From Acidobacteriia bacterium AH_259_A11_L15 (GTDB lineage: Bacteria > Acidobacteriota > Terriglobia > Acidiferrales > 2-02-FULL-67-57), in the NCBI GenBank assembly GCA_027717655.1, contig JALLOH010000001.1, forward strand, positions 18,147 through 82,146: 64,000 nucleotides of DNA, written 5' to 3'. The notes under the pieces are model-generated. The model searched no databases. It was given only the letters and a program-made list of their open reading frames with translations, and was not told the DNA's origin. Positions 10,784 through 20,214 of the stretch are shown piece by piece. The position numbers and the translations under genes are program-made. Each line of letters begins with the position of its first letter. The first letter of the stretch is position 1.

Positions 10784-11773
10784 TTAGCGAAAGGCCGGCA
10801 GCACCTCGCGCTGGTAGATTTCCAGCGTCTGCTCCTCCTCGCCGCACATCAGGTAGATGTTGAACTGGGTGACCCCCGCCCGCGCCAGTTCTTTCAGCTT
10901 CTTCCGGTGGGCTTCCACGTCGCCCACAATGCAGAACCGGTCCACCACCTCATCAGACACGAAGCCCTCGTTCTCGCTCCCCACCTCGCAGTGCTGCCCG
11001 TAATCGTAGCCGGGCCGGTCCTGCACGTAGATGGTCAACCCCTCGGGCAGCTCCTTGGGGTCGTAGCGCTTCAGCAAATCCACCACATGGTTCGAGACCA
11101 GCGCCGGGAACCAGCGCACTCGCTCCCGCGCCTTCTCCAGGTCGGCCGACACCCACACCGGGGCCGCCGACATCACCTCAATCTTCTTTGGGTCGCGCCC
11201 CGCTTCCCGGGCCCCTTCCCGCACCGAACCCAGGCACCAGGAAATCAGCTCGGGGTCTGCGATCTGCAAAATGACCCCGTCGGCCACCCTCCCCGCCAAG
11301 CGCAGCACCTTCGGCCCGTAGCCCGCAATCCAGACCCGCGGCGACCCGTTGGCCCAGCTCAACCGGGCCCGGTGCCCGTCGTGCACCACCTCGCGGCCGG
11401 CCGTCAGTTCCCGAAACAGCTGCACCGATTCTCCCAGCCGCTCCACCGTCGTCGGCCTCTTGCCCAACACCCGCCGGGAACTGTCCCCGCGGCCGATCCC
11501 CAGCTCCATCCGCCCGCCGGAAATCAGGTTCAGGGTCGCATAGAGACTCGCCGTGACCGTCACATCCCGCACCGCCGGGTTCGTCACGCAGGTCCCCAGT
11601 CGCATCCGCTCGGTGTTCGCCGCCATCAGCGTCAACAACGGGTACGGGTCCTTCCACAGCACGTGCGAATCAAACAGCCACCCGTACCGGAAGCCGGCCG
11701 CCTCCGCTTCACGGGCAAGCTGTTGCACCCGCTCCACCGAAACGTCCGGCTTCAAGGTGATCCCGAACTCCAT
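10784..11773 (-). CDS. LLM-class (luciferase-like) flavin/F420-dependent oxidoreductase
   Basis: MEFGITLKPDVSVERVQQLAREAEAAGFRYGWLFDSHVLW; LGTCVTNPAVRD; ELGIGRGDSSRRVLGKRP. Confidence 0.85.
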   Translation of the reverse strand: MEFGITLKPDVSVERVQQLAREAEAAGFRYGWLFDSHVLWKDPYPLLTLMAANTERMRLGTCVTNPAVRDVTVTASLYATLNLISGGRMELGIGRGDSSRRVLGKRPTTVERLGESVQLFRELTAGREVVHDGHRARLSWANGSPRVWIAGYGPKVLRLAGRVADGVILQIADPELISWCLGSVREGAREAGRDPKKIEVMSAAPVWVSADLEKARERVRWFPALVSNHVVDLLKRYDPKELPEGLTIYVQDRPGYDYGQHCEVGSENEGFVSDEVVDRFCIVGDVEAHRKKLKELARAGVTQFNIYLMCGEEEQTLEIYQREVLPAFR

Positions 11774-11943
11774 GGCTTGTTGCTCCTCGTTCGAAAAAAA
11801 TTCCTCCCCTTCACCTCACCCTGGGAAGTTGAACTCAACCGTGGAAGGTTCCGCTTCCTTCGCCCCCGAAAAAGCGCCTGCTTAGATGGCTATGGTAGCA
11901 CGTCGCCCAAAGTCAATAACAATTTTCTTGGTTCCCGGCGGCC

Positions 11944-12882
11944 CTAGACCTCCTGCGAGCAGAGCCACTCCCAGGTGTGCCTCAAACCTTCCTCCAGCGA
12001 CACCGTTGCCTTCCAGCCCAGGTGCTGCCCGGCACGGCCCGGATCCAGGATGTTCACCGGAATATCGGCCGGTCGCGCCGCCTGACTGTCAATCCTGGCC
12101 CGCCGGCCGGTAACCTCTTCCATCTTCTTGATCAGCTCCCGCAGGGAGATACCCACCCCCGTGCCGATGTTGAATACCCGGAACGAGGACTGCTGGCCCA
12201 GGGCCGCTCGGAACCCCCGGGCCACGTCGCTTACATAGACATAATCGCGCACCACCGACCCGTCGCCCCACAAGGGTATCGGCTCGCCGCGCTTCAACCG
12301 CGCCAGGAACGCCCCCACCACTCCCTGCTCCCCCTCTACCGGCCCGCGCGGGCCGTACGCGTTGCTGATGCGCAGGACCGTGTACTCCAGGCCCTGCAAC
12401 CGCTCGAACAACGCCAGGTACTTCTCGCACGCCAGCTTGGTGATGCCGTAGGAAGACCGGGGCTCGGTCGGGTGGCTCTCTCCAATCGGCAGGCCCTGCG
12501 CTTCCCCATACACCGTCCCGCCGGAAGAAGAAAACACCACCCGCTTCACCTTCTCTTGAACGCACGCCTCCAGCAGCTGCACCGTCCCCACCAGATTCGT
12601 CTCCAAGTCAAAAACCGGGTCGCGGTTCGAGGAAGAAGGCACCGTCGTGCCCACCAGGTGAATGACGGTCTCGCAACCTTCCACCGCCTTGCCCAACTCT
12701 CCGGGCTGCCGGAAGTCCCCCTCGACCACCTCAACTTGCTGGAGGACAGGCGGCAAGTGGTGAGTTGCGCGCCCCGGCTGGTCGAACACCCGCACCGGAT
12801 AGCCTTCCCCCACCAGCAGCTCCACCAGGTGCGACCCCAGGAAGCCTGCCCCGCCCAATACCAGGCAGCGTCGAGCCTTCAC
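11944..12882 (-). CDS. NAD-dependent epimerase/dehydratase (UDP-glucose 4-epimerase-like SDR)
   Basis: CLVLGGAGFLGSHLVELL Rossmann motif; SSYGITKLACEKYL (YxxxK). Start is approximate (ORF extends to 13023). Confidence 0.85.
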   Translation of the reverse strand: MKARRCLVLGGAGFLGSHLVELLVGEGYPVRVFDQPGRATHHLPPVLQQVEVVEGDFRQPGELGKAVEGCETVIHLVGTTVPSSSNRDPVFDLETNLVGTVQLLEACVQEKVKRVVFSSSGGTVYGEAQGLPIGESHPTEPRSSYGITKLACEKYLALFERLQGLEYTVLRISNAYGPRGPVEGEQGVVGAFLARLKRGEPIPLWGDGSVVRDYVYVSDVARGFRAALGQQSSFRVFNIGTGVGISLRELIKKMEEVTGRRARIDSQAARPADIPVNILDPGRAGQHLGWKATVSLEEGLRHTWEWLCSQEV

Positions 12883-13083
12883 CGCCGCCCCCCTTCTCTC
12901 CGGAAGGCCACCATTTGGGTTTTGCTGGCGGGGCCTGCCCCGCCCAGCACCAAACATCGACCGCCGCTCACGCCGTTCCCTCCCGCAGCCGCAGTCTAGC
13001 AGAAGCCTGCTCGCTTGCGGCACGTCCCCCTGCCCAAGCCGGGCTTGCCCGCTTCCCAGTCCCGCGCTAGACTTCCGTTGCCC

Positions 13084-14235
13084 GTGATCTCGGTTTGCCT
13101 CCCTACCAAGAACGCCGGACCCCAGTTTGCGCGCAACTTGCGCGCCTGGCGCCAGCAGCGGACCGAAGAAGAATTCGAACTGGTTGTCGTCGACTCCGGC
13201 TCCCGCGACGCCACCCTCTCAACCGCCCGCGAGCTCGGCGCCCGCCTCCATACCATCCCGCCCCAACAGTTCAACCACGGCGAAACCCGAAATCTGCTCG
13301 CCCGCCAGGCACGGGGCGACCTGCTGGTCTTCACCGTCCAGGATGCTCGCCCGGCCAATGAGGCCGTTCTGGCCGAACTCACCCGACCCTTGCGCCAACA
13401 GCCGGGGCTCGCCGCCGTGACCGGAAAACAGCTCCCTCACCCCGACGCCGACCCCGTCGCCCAATGGGAAGTCCACTACCACAACTCCGTCCTCGACCCG
13501 GCCCCCGCCTGGCAACCTCCCCTCCGCAACCTTTCCGGAAACTTCCTTCACCGCCTGCGCGGCCTGGCGTTCGACAATGTCTGCTCCGCTTTGCACCGCC
13601 GCGTCTGGCAGCAGCTCCCCTTTGCCCGCCTCGACTACGCCGAGGACCTCGACTGGGCCCTGCGCGCCCGGCGCGCCGGCCATTCCTTCTTGCGCAACCC
13701 CGCCGCCCGCGTCTACCACTCCCACAACCGTCAACCCTACCAGCGGCTCAAGCGAGCCTTCGTCGCCCGTCGCGCCACCAACCGTATCCTGGAGTTGGCG
13801 CCGAATCTCCCCTCCCTGAACGAAGAAGAAATTCTCTCCGGGATCGGAACCTACGCGGCTGTCCTCGCGCTCCTCCGTCATCAGTTAGGCGCCGCCCATG
13901 AACCCGTCAAGCAACTGCGCCTCCCCACCAGCCCCCTCCACCCGTTCCGCCGCGCTCTCTGCCGCGCCCCCCTGGCCCCCGTGCAGCGACTGGCATCCCG
14001 CCTGCGATCCCGGTTTGTCCCCGACCGTCTCTGCGGCGACTTCAATGCCGCCGCCCGGCCGCTGGTCAGCTTCCACGGCGGCCTCGCCCGCTCCAAGGCC
14101 CGCTTCGTGACCCTCCAGCTCGGCCTGCAGGTACTGGGCGACTTCCTGGGTGATTTTGCCTACGCGGCGGAAAGGCAGGGCTCTGTTCCGGACTGGTGGG
14201 AAGAGCTCAGCAGCTACCTGGCCAGCGGCGTCTAG
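13084..14235 (+). CDS. Glycosyltransferase family 2
   Basis: ISVCLPTKNAGPQF...ELVVVDSGSRDATL GT-A fold N-terminus; YAEDLDWALRARRAG. Start approximate. Confidence 0.85.
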   Translation: MISVCLPTKNAGPQFARNLRAWRQQRTEEEFELVVVDSGSRDATLSTARELGARLHTIPPQQFNHGETRNLLARQARGDLLVFTVQDARPANEAVLAELTRPLRQQPGLAAVTGKQLPHPDADPVAQWEVHYHNSVLDPAPAWQPPLRNLSGNFLHRLRGLAFDNVCSALHRRVWQQLPFARLDYAEDLDWALRARRAGHSFLRNPAARVYHSHNRQPYQRLKRAFVARRATNRILELAPNLPSLNEEEILSGIGTYAAVLALLRHQLGAAHEPVKQLRLPTSPLHPFRRALCRAPLAPVQRLASRLRSRFVPDRLCGDFNAAARPLVSFHGGLARSKARFVTLQLGLQVLGDFLGDFAYAAERQGSVPDWWEELSSYLASGV

Positions 14236-14242
14236 CCCGCGG

Positions 14243-15937
14243 TTACTCCAGATAGCCTAGCTGCCGCAAGCGTTCCGCCAACTGCCGCTCCTCTTCGGGC
14301 GAATACCCGGAGCCGGGCCGGGCCGCGACCGCAGCACCGCTCCCCCACCGCACCGGGTGCGCCTCCAGATATTCCGGCGCGAAGGCCTCCACCAGCACCC
14401 GCCCTTCCAGGCGCTCCTCCACCGGCAAACCCAAAGCGTGGAGCACCGTGGGCAAGACATCGAGGAGGCTCGCCGAGCTCAACCGCCGCCCCCTGGCAAA
14501 ACAAGGCCCCGCGGCCAACAGGATCCCTTCCCGCATGTGCGTCCCGCTGTCGTAGAGCGCCGCTTTTCTTTCCCGCGGCAAGCCGAAAAAAGAATCCTTC
14601 TCATGGCCCAGCTCCACGGCGACCCGGTAGGCGTAATCCCGCAGACACACGTGCAGGTCGGGCAGCTCCGCCAGCGCCTCCCCCGCAAACAAGTCCTCGC
14701 GTCGATAGACGCCTTCCACCACCGGCCGGCCATCCTCGGGGTCGCGCAGACCCTTCAAGGCTTGGATAATCTCCTCGCGGACCGCTTCGTATTCCTTCCC
14801 CGCCTGCACAATCCCTTCCGGCTCCCGCCCCTGCAAGTTGACGAAGATCGCGCCCGTCTCCCCCACCGGATAGGCGCGCGTCCGGCTCCAGTTCACAGCC
14901 CGCTCCGGATCGCTCAGCACCCAGGGGGGCAGGACGGAATCGCCCCGCTGCCACCGCTGGGCTCCCTGTTGCACCAGAGCCTGCACGGCCCGAGGAATCC
15001 TCCCCGCCTTCCGCGCCGCCGAAGCCGTCAACCGCCACGTCCGCTCCCACCCGGAGCGCGGCCGCAGCCAGCCCTGCCGCGCCAGAAACCCGTCCAGGTA
15101 AAACTCCTTTTCCAAACGGCCGAATCCGTGGTCGGAGAGGATCACCCAGGAGCAATCCGCGTGCTGTGCTCGCCACTTCCCGATAGCCGCGTCGGCTCGC
15201 TCATAGGCGGCCAGCAAGGGACTGCTGTCCGCCGGTACGCCCTTCCCCTGCCGGAGTTCTTCGAACTCGCTCCAGAACAAGTGCTGCGCCCGATCCGGCG
15301 CCACGATCACCCCGAAAAAAACATCCCACCGCTCCCGCCCCAGCAGAAACTCGGCCACCGCCAACTGCTGCTCCAGGTGCGCCAGTATGGTCTGCCGGCG
15401 TCGCGCCCGGGGGTCGCCGTTGCCCGAGCGCTGCTCGGTTCGCATCGCTCGCTCCAACTCGTCGATTTCAATCGAATACCCCGGAAAGTGCCGCAGCAGC
15501 TCCTGTTTGAAGGCAGACGGATAGGTGAACTCGCTCTCCCGGCTCGGACTATCCATCCCCGAAACCATCACCCCGTTCAGCGCCTCCGGCGGATAGCTGA
15601 TGGGGACATTGAAGACGCACACCCGCTTGCCGGAGGCGCTCACGTAGTCCCACAGCTTCGGGCCCGGCACGCAACCCCCATTGATTAGCTCCAGCCGGTA
15701 GCTATCCTTGCGGCGGCGATAGAAATCGTACAGTCCGTGGTAGCCCGGATTCCTTCCGGTGACCAACGACGGCCACGCCGCCGCGCTGTGCGGCGGCACG
15801 GTGGACTCCAGCGGCGAGCGCACCCCTTCCTGCATCAGCCCCGCCAGGTACGGCAACCGACCCTGCCCGATCAGGAAATCAATGACGGTGAAAGTGGCCC
15901 CGTCCAGGCCCAGGAGAATCAATCGCGGCTCAGCCAC
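14243..15937 (-). CDS. Alkaline phosphatase superfamily protein (type I phosphodiesterase/nucleotide pyrophosphatase-like)
   Basis: LILLGLDGATFTVIDFLI; ESTVPPHSAAAWPSLVTGRNPGYHGLYDFY; WVILSDHGFGRLEKEF metal-binding motifs. Confidence 0.88.
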   Translation of the reverse strand: MAEPRLILLGLDGATFTVIDFLIGQGRLPYLAGLMQEGVRSPLESTVPPHSAAAWPSLVTGRNPGYHGLYDFYRRRKDSYRLELINGGCVPGPKLWDYVSASGKRVCVFNVPISYPPEALNGVMVSGMDSPSRESEFTYPSAFKQELLRHFPGYSIEIDELERAMRTEQRSGNGDPRARRRQTILAHLEQQLAVAEFLLGRERWDVFFGVIVAPDRAQHLFWSEFEELRQGKGVPADSSPLLAAYERADAAIGKWRAQHADCSWVILSDHGFGRLEKEFYLDGFLARQGWLRPRSGWERTWRLTASAARKAGRIPRAVQALVQQGAQRWQRGDSVLPPWVLSDPERAVNWSRTRAYPVGETGAIFVNLQGREPEGIVQAGKEYEAVREEIIQALKGLRDPEDGRPVVEGVYRREDLFAGEALAELPDLHVCLRDYAYRVAVELGHEKDSFFGLPRERKAALYDSGTHMREGILLAAGPCFARGRRLSSASLLDVLPTVLHALGLPVEERLEGRVLVEAFAPEYLEAHPVRWGSGAAVAARPGSGYSPEEERQLAERLRQLGYLE

Positions 15938-15963
15938 GGTAGGTTCCTGCTCTTTCGCGCGCG

Positions 15964-16890
15964 ATGGCCATCGCTCGTTCGTATATCATAGCAGTCGCGC
16001 AGCCGCAATTCGCGCGGCTGCCGGGAGAAACCGGGGTGCGAATCGGGCAGCTCGCCCGGCATTGGCTGGGCAAAATGAACGGCTTGGGGTACGAACTGGC
16101 CTTCCGCCTCTGGGAACTGGCCGGAAACCGCCACCCGCGGCTCGCGCAACCCCTTTTCTTCCTCGGCTGCCCCCGCTCCGGCACCACCTTGGCCGTCGAG
16201 CTGTTCGCTCGCCATCCGGACGTCGTCAATCTCTCCGAAGCCCAGGAAATCTGGGACCCCCTCCATCACCTCGATCCCGAGGCCGACCACCACTGGCCGG
16301 CGGAGAAAGTGACCCCGGAAGACGCCCGGCGCCTGCACGCTCGCTTCGAATTCCACCGCCGCCTTCACCGCGCTCGCCGCCTGGTCAACAAGAATCCCCG
16401 CAACTCAGTCCGCGTGGCTTACCTCCGCGCCATCTTTCCCGACGCCCGCTTCCTCCACCTCATCCGCGACGGCCGCGCCGTTGCCCATTCGCTGGTCGAA
16501 GAAACCAGCCGCGACCCCGAACGCCAGCGCTTCCCTTTCGGCAATTTCTGCAAGCCCCCGAACTGGCGAACCCTCTTGCGGGAGGACCCGTTCGAACAAG
16601 CCGCCTTGCAATGGCGCGAAATCCTCCGCACTGTCCGGGATGCCCGTCCCACCCTGGGCTCGAGCTACCTCGAACTCCGCTACGAGGAACTCTGCGAGGA
16701 TCCCCGGGGCGTCTTGCGCCGCGCCTACGACTTCGCCGGCCTGCGCACCGATAACGACACCCTGAAGCGCTTGCCCTCACGCCTGGATTCCCAGAACTTC
16801 AAGTGGCGCACCGCCCTCCGCCCCCAGCAGATCGAAACTCTCCACCGCATTCAGGCTCCCTTGCTCCAAGAATTGGGCTATCCCCACTAG
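15964..16890 (+). CDS. Sulfotransferase family protein
   Basis: FFLGCPRSGTTLAVELFARHP 5'-PSB loop; FPDARFLHLIRDGRAVAHSL 3'-PB motif. Confidence 0.88.
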   Translation: MAIARSYIIAVAQPQFARLPGETGVRIGQLARHWLGKMNGLGYELAFRLWELAGNRHPRLAQPLFFLGCPRSGTTLAVELFARHPDVVNLSEAQEIWDPLHHLDPEADHHWPAEKVTPEDARRLHARFEFHRRLHRARRLVNKNPRNSVRVAYLRAIFPDARFLHLIRDGRAVAHSLVEETSRDPERQRFPFGNFCKPPNWRTLLREDPFEQAALQWREILRTVRDARPTLGSSYLELRYEELCEDPRGVLRRAYDFAGLRTDNDTLKRLPSRLDSQNFKWRTALRPQQIETLHRIQAPLLQELGYPH

Positions 16891-18227
16891 GCGGCCGCCA
16901 GAACCGACTCGTACCGCGCCAGGAGCTCTTCGGCGTAGGCTTCGATGGTCTTCACCGGCGGCATCTGCCGGGACAAGCGCGGCAGGAGGCCCGGCTCTCG
17001 CAGGCACCGTTCCAGCGTCGCCGCCAGCGCTTCCGGGTCGCCGACGGGCACCACCAACCCGTTCTCTCCGTCCCGCACCATCTCCACCAGCCCACCCATG
17101 TCGGAGACGATCAGCGGCAGCCGGGCGGCCTGGGCCGCGTGCAAGACCAGCGGCGTGTTCTCGTACCAAACCGATGGCACTACCAGCACGTCCAATTCGC
17201 TCAGCACCCGCCCCATCTCTTGATGCGGAAACGTGCCCCGAAACTCGATCCCCTCAAGGCCGGACGCCTGCCCCTGTACCTGTTCACCATAGGGCGGGGC
17301 GAAGTCGAGACGACCGTAGACCTCCAGCCGGGCTTGACTCCCGGCTTTCAGTCGCCGAAAAGCTTCCACCAGCACGTGCAACCCCTTGTGCGGAGCAATA
17401 GCTCCGATGAAGCCGATCCGCAGCGGCCCCTCAAACCGCCGCGACGTCAGACTTGCCGCCCAGCGGGTATCAATCCCAAAACCCACCAGCTCCATCCGCT
17501 CCGTCGGCACCCGGTTTTCCGCAAACCGGTCCCGCATAAACCGCGAGGCTACCAGGAGCCGGGAGAATTTCTCCGCTACCTGCCGGTTCCACTCCGCCCG
17601 CTTCACCAGCGACGTGACGGCCCGCGCCGAGGCCAGCAGCCCCCCCAGCGCCGGCGCCAGGCGGCGCGCCGCCAGGTTGAACACCGGCTCGGGAACGGCC
17701 GATAACAGCGGCCGATAGGACCGCGCCCGTTGATAGCTCGTGGCCACGCACTTGGCGCACTTGGCAAGGTTCGTCGGCCCGTTGCACAGCGACTGGTCAT
17801 AGCGCAGGAGCTGCGACGTGGGACAAATCAGCCAGAAATCCGTAGCGGTAAAGACTACAGGGATACCCAGCGCGTAGGCGGCTGTGGCCGCCGCGGTGGT
17901 GACGTTGCCAAAGTGGTGCACATGCACCAGGTCCGGGCGTTTCGCGCCCAGCCACGCTCGCAGGTACTCCTCCACGGCCGGAAAGTGGTACTGCGCACGC
18001 ATCGGGTCGTCGCTGCGCGACGCATTCAGCCGCAGCCGATGCACCGGAACGCCCCCGTAAGGCTGGTCCGCGCCGCTCACCGGCTCGGCGGCTCGCCAGT
18101 CCTCGCACGTCAGCACTTCCACCTCGTGCCCGCGTCGCTGCATCTCCCGCGCCACCTCATACGTCAGCACTTCCGTGCCGCCGCTGAACCGTGGGAGGAA
18201 GAGGTGGGATACGTAGAGGATTTTCAT
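16887..18227 (-). CDS. Glycosyltransferase family 4
   Basis: MKILYVSHLFLPRFSGGTEVLTYEVAREMQRRGHEVEVLT; LRIGFIGAIAPHKGLHVLVEAF; VVPSVWYENTPLVLHAAQAARLPLIVSDMGG. Confidence 0.9.
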   Translation of the reverse strand: MKILYVSHLFLPRFSGGTEVLTYEVAREMQRRGHEVEVLTCEDWRAAEPVSGADQPYGGVPVHRLRLNASRSDDPMRAQYHFPAVEEYLRAWLGAKRPDLVHVHHFGNVTTAAATAAYALGIPVVFTATDFWLICPTSQLLRYDQSLCNGPTNLAKCAKCVATSYQRARSYRPLLSAVPEPVFNLAARRLAPALGGLLASARAVTSLVKRAEWNRQVAEKFSRLLVASRFMRDRFAENRVPTERMELVGFGIDTRWAASLTSRRFEGPLRIGFIGAIAPHKGLHVLVEAFRRLKAGSQARLEVYGRLDFAPPYGEQVQGQASGLEGIEFRGTFPHQEMGRVLSELDVLVVPSVWYENTPLVLHAAQAARLPLIVSDMGGLVEMVRDGENGLVVPVGDPEALAATLERCLREPGLLPRLSRQMPPVKTIEAYAEELLARYESVLAAA

Positions 18228-18266
18228 CGCCCGGGCTCGCGCCGATTATACCTTCCCTGCCTCGCG

Positions 18267-18295
18267 TTGACACTTGGGCGGCCGCCCCCTACCAT
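18267..18295 (+). promoter_or_regulatory. Sigma70-type promoter upstream of dihydropyrimidinase gene
   Basis: TTGACA - 17 nt - TACCAT, 26 nt before the ATG at 18321. Confidence 0.6.
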
Positions 18296-18320
18296 AAAAC
18301 CGCCAGCCAGGAGGGGAGCA

Positions 18321-19712
18321 ATGCACTTCGACACGCTTATCCAGGGCGGCACCATCGTCACCGCCGCCGACACGTACGTCGCCGACATCGGCATCGTTGA
18401 CGGCCGCATCGCGGCCATCGCCCGGGAACTCCCGCGCGAAGCCGCTCGCCAGACGCTGCCCGCTCAAGGCCTGATGGTTATTCCCGGCGGCATCGACGTC
18501 CACACCCATATCGATATGCCCTTCGGCGGCACCACCAGCTCGGACGATTTCGAGACCGGCACCATCGCCGCCGCCTTCGGCGGCACCACCACGCTCATCG
18601 ACTTCGCCATCCAGTACAAGGGCCAGTCCTTGCGCACGGCCTTCGACACCTGGAGGAAGAAAGCCGAGGGCAAGGCCACCATCGACTATGCCTTCCATTG
18701 CATCGTTACCGACTTGCCCGACGCCCGCTTGGAAGAAATGAATGCGCTGGTGCGCGACGGTGTGTCCAGCTTCAAGCTCTTTATGGCCTATCCCGGCGTT
18801 TTCCTGGTGGAAGACGGCGTGATCTTCAAGGCGATGTCCCAGGCGGCGCAGAACGGCGCGCTCATTTGTATGCACGCGGAAAATGGAGGCGCCATTGACG
18901 TTATCGTCCAGCGAGCCCTGGCCGAAGGCAAGACCGCTCCCAAGTATCACGCGCTCACCCGCCCCACTACCGCCGAAGCGGAAGCCACCGGCCGCGCCAT
19001 TGCCCTGGCCGAAATGGCCGGCTCACCCGTTTACATCGTCCACCTTTCCTGCAATGACGCCCTGGAGAAGGTCCGCGAGGCCCGCGACCGCGGCCTGCCC
19101 GTCTATGCGGAGACCTGTCCCCAGTATCTCTTCCTTTCCATCGAGAACTTCGACGTCCCCGGCTTCGAAGGAGCCAAGTACGTCTTCACGCCTCCGCTCC
19201 GGGAAAAGTGGCACCAGGAAAAACTCTGGGCCGGTTTGGCCCAAGACCGCTTGCAAGTGGTCTCCACCGACCACTGCCCCTTCTGCTACAAGGACCAAAA
19301 GGAGATGGGCAAGGACGACTTTACTAAGATCCCCAACGGCGGCCCCGGCATCGAGCACCGCCTGAGCCTGGTCTATACGGGCGGCGTCCAGGCCGGGCGC
19401 TTCTCCCCGAATCGCTTCGTCGAGCTGGTCTCCACCACTCCGGCCAAGCTGTTTGGCCTTTATCCCCGCAAGGGGACGATTGCCGTCGGCTCCGATGCCG
19501 ACCTGGTGCTCTGGGACCCGAACAAGGAAGAAACCATCACCGCCCGGACCCACCACATGCGGGTGGACTACTCGATGTTCGAAGGGATTCGCATCAAGGG
19601 CGCGCCCCGCCAGGTGCTGGTGGGCGGCCGGCCGGTCATCGACAACGGCAAGTTCGTCGGCAAGCCCGGCCGGGGGCAATTTCTCAAACGCGGCACTTAT
19701 TCCGGCTTGTGA
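18321..19712 (+). CDS. hydA: Dihydropyrimidinase / D-hydantoinase
   Basis: MVIPGGIDVHTHIDMPFGGTTSSDDFETGT metal motif; ICMHAENGGAID; VVSTDHCPF; IPNGGPGIEHRL. Confidence 0.93.
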   Translation: MHFDTLIQGGTIVTAADTYVADIGIVDGRIAAIARELPREAARQTLPAQGLMVIPGGIDVHTHIDMPFGGTTSSDDFETGTIAAAFGGTTTLIDFAIQYKGQSLRTAFDTWRKKAEGKATIDYAFHCIVTDLPDARLEEMNALVRDGVSSFKLFMAYPGVFLVEDGVIFKAMSQAAQNGALICMHAENGGAIDVIVQRALAEGKTAPKYHALTRPTTAEAEATGRAIALAEMAGSPVYIVHLSCNDALEKVREARDRGLPVYAETCPQYLFLSIENFDVPGFEGAKYVFTPPLREKWHQEKLWAGLAQDRLQVVSTDHCPFCYKDQKEMGKDDFTKIPNGGPGIEHRLSLVYTGGVQAGRFSPNRFVELVSTTPAKLFGLYPRKGTIAVGSDADLVLWDPNKEETITARTHHMRVDYSMFEGIRIKGAPRQVLVGGRPVIDNGKFVGKPGRGQFLKRGTYSGL

Positions 19713-19817
19713 AGCAGGACACGACCGACCAGCCGAGCAATTTGCCTGAGCCGATTCGAAGGGTTCCGGCCAGCTCCTCAAGCGCCAGCCTGACTCCGGC
19801 CTGTAGGCATCGCGGGC

Positions 19818-20153
19818 TCAGTGCGGGAGCATCTGGACAAGCCTGTGCAGGCGAGCTTGCTCGGCGGGCTTCAAGTCAAGGAATTCCACCCCCATGCCAG
19901 CTTCGGGGAGCACCTGCCGCACCACGCAGCCCACCTCTAGTGGCTCTTCCTCCTCCAGCGACACCCGGGCCAGAAACTCCGCTCCCACCCAAAGCGGGTT
20001 TTCCATCTCCAGCAGCATCCCCCCCAGGCTGATGTTGAGCGTCCGGGCGCGCAGGAGGGAGGAGCCGCGCTCGATTTCCACGTCAGCGATATAGTGCCCA
20101 CGGAAGTGCTCCCGCCGATCAAAGCTGGGCAGGCCAACTTCCTCGGTTTCCAT
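19818..20153 (-). CDS. PilZ domain protein
   Basis: RREHFRGHYIADVEIERG...ARTLNISLGGMLLEMENPLWVG (RxxxR, NxSxGG motifs). Confidence 0.8.
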   Translation of the reverse strand: METEEVGLPSFDRREHFRGHYIADVEIERGSSLLRARTLNISLGGMLLEMENPLWVGAEFLARVSLEEEEPLEVGCVVRQVLPEAGMGVEFLDLKPAEQARLHRLVQMLPH

Positions 20154-20214
20154 GGAGGTAACTCCTTGGCTGCGATGCTAGGGCGGTCTGTCTGTGCCTG
20201 TCAAGCCACCCGGC

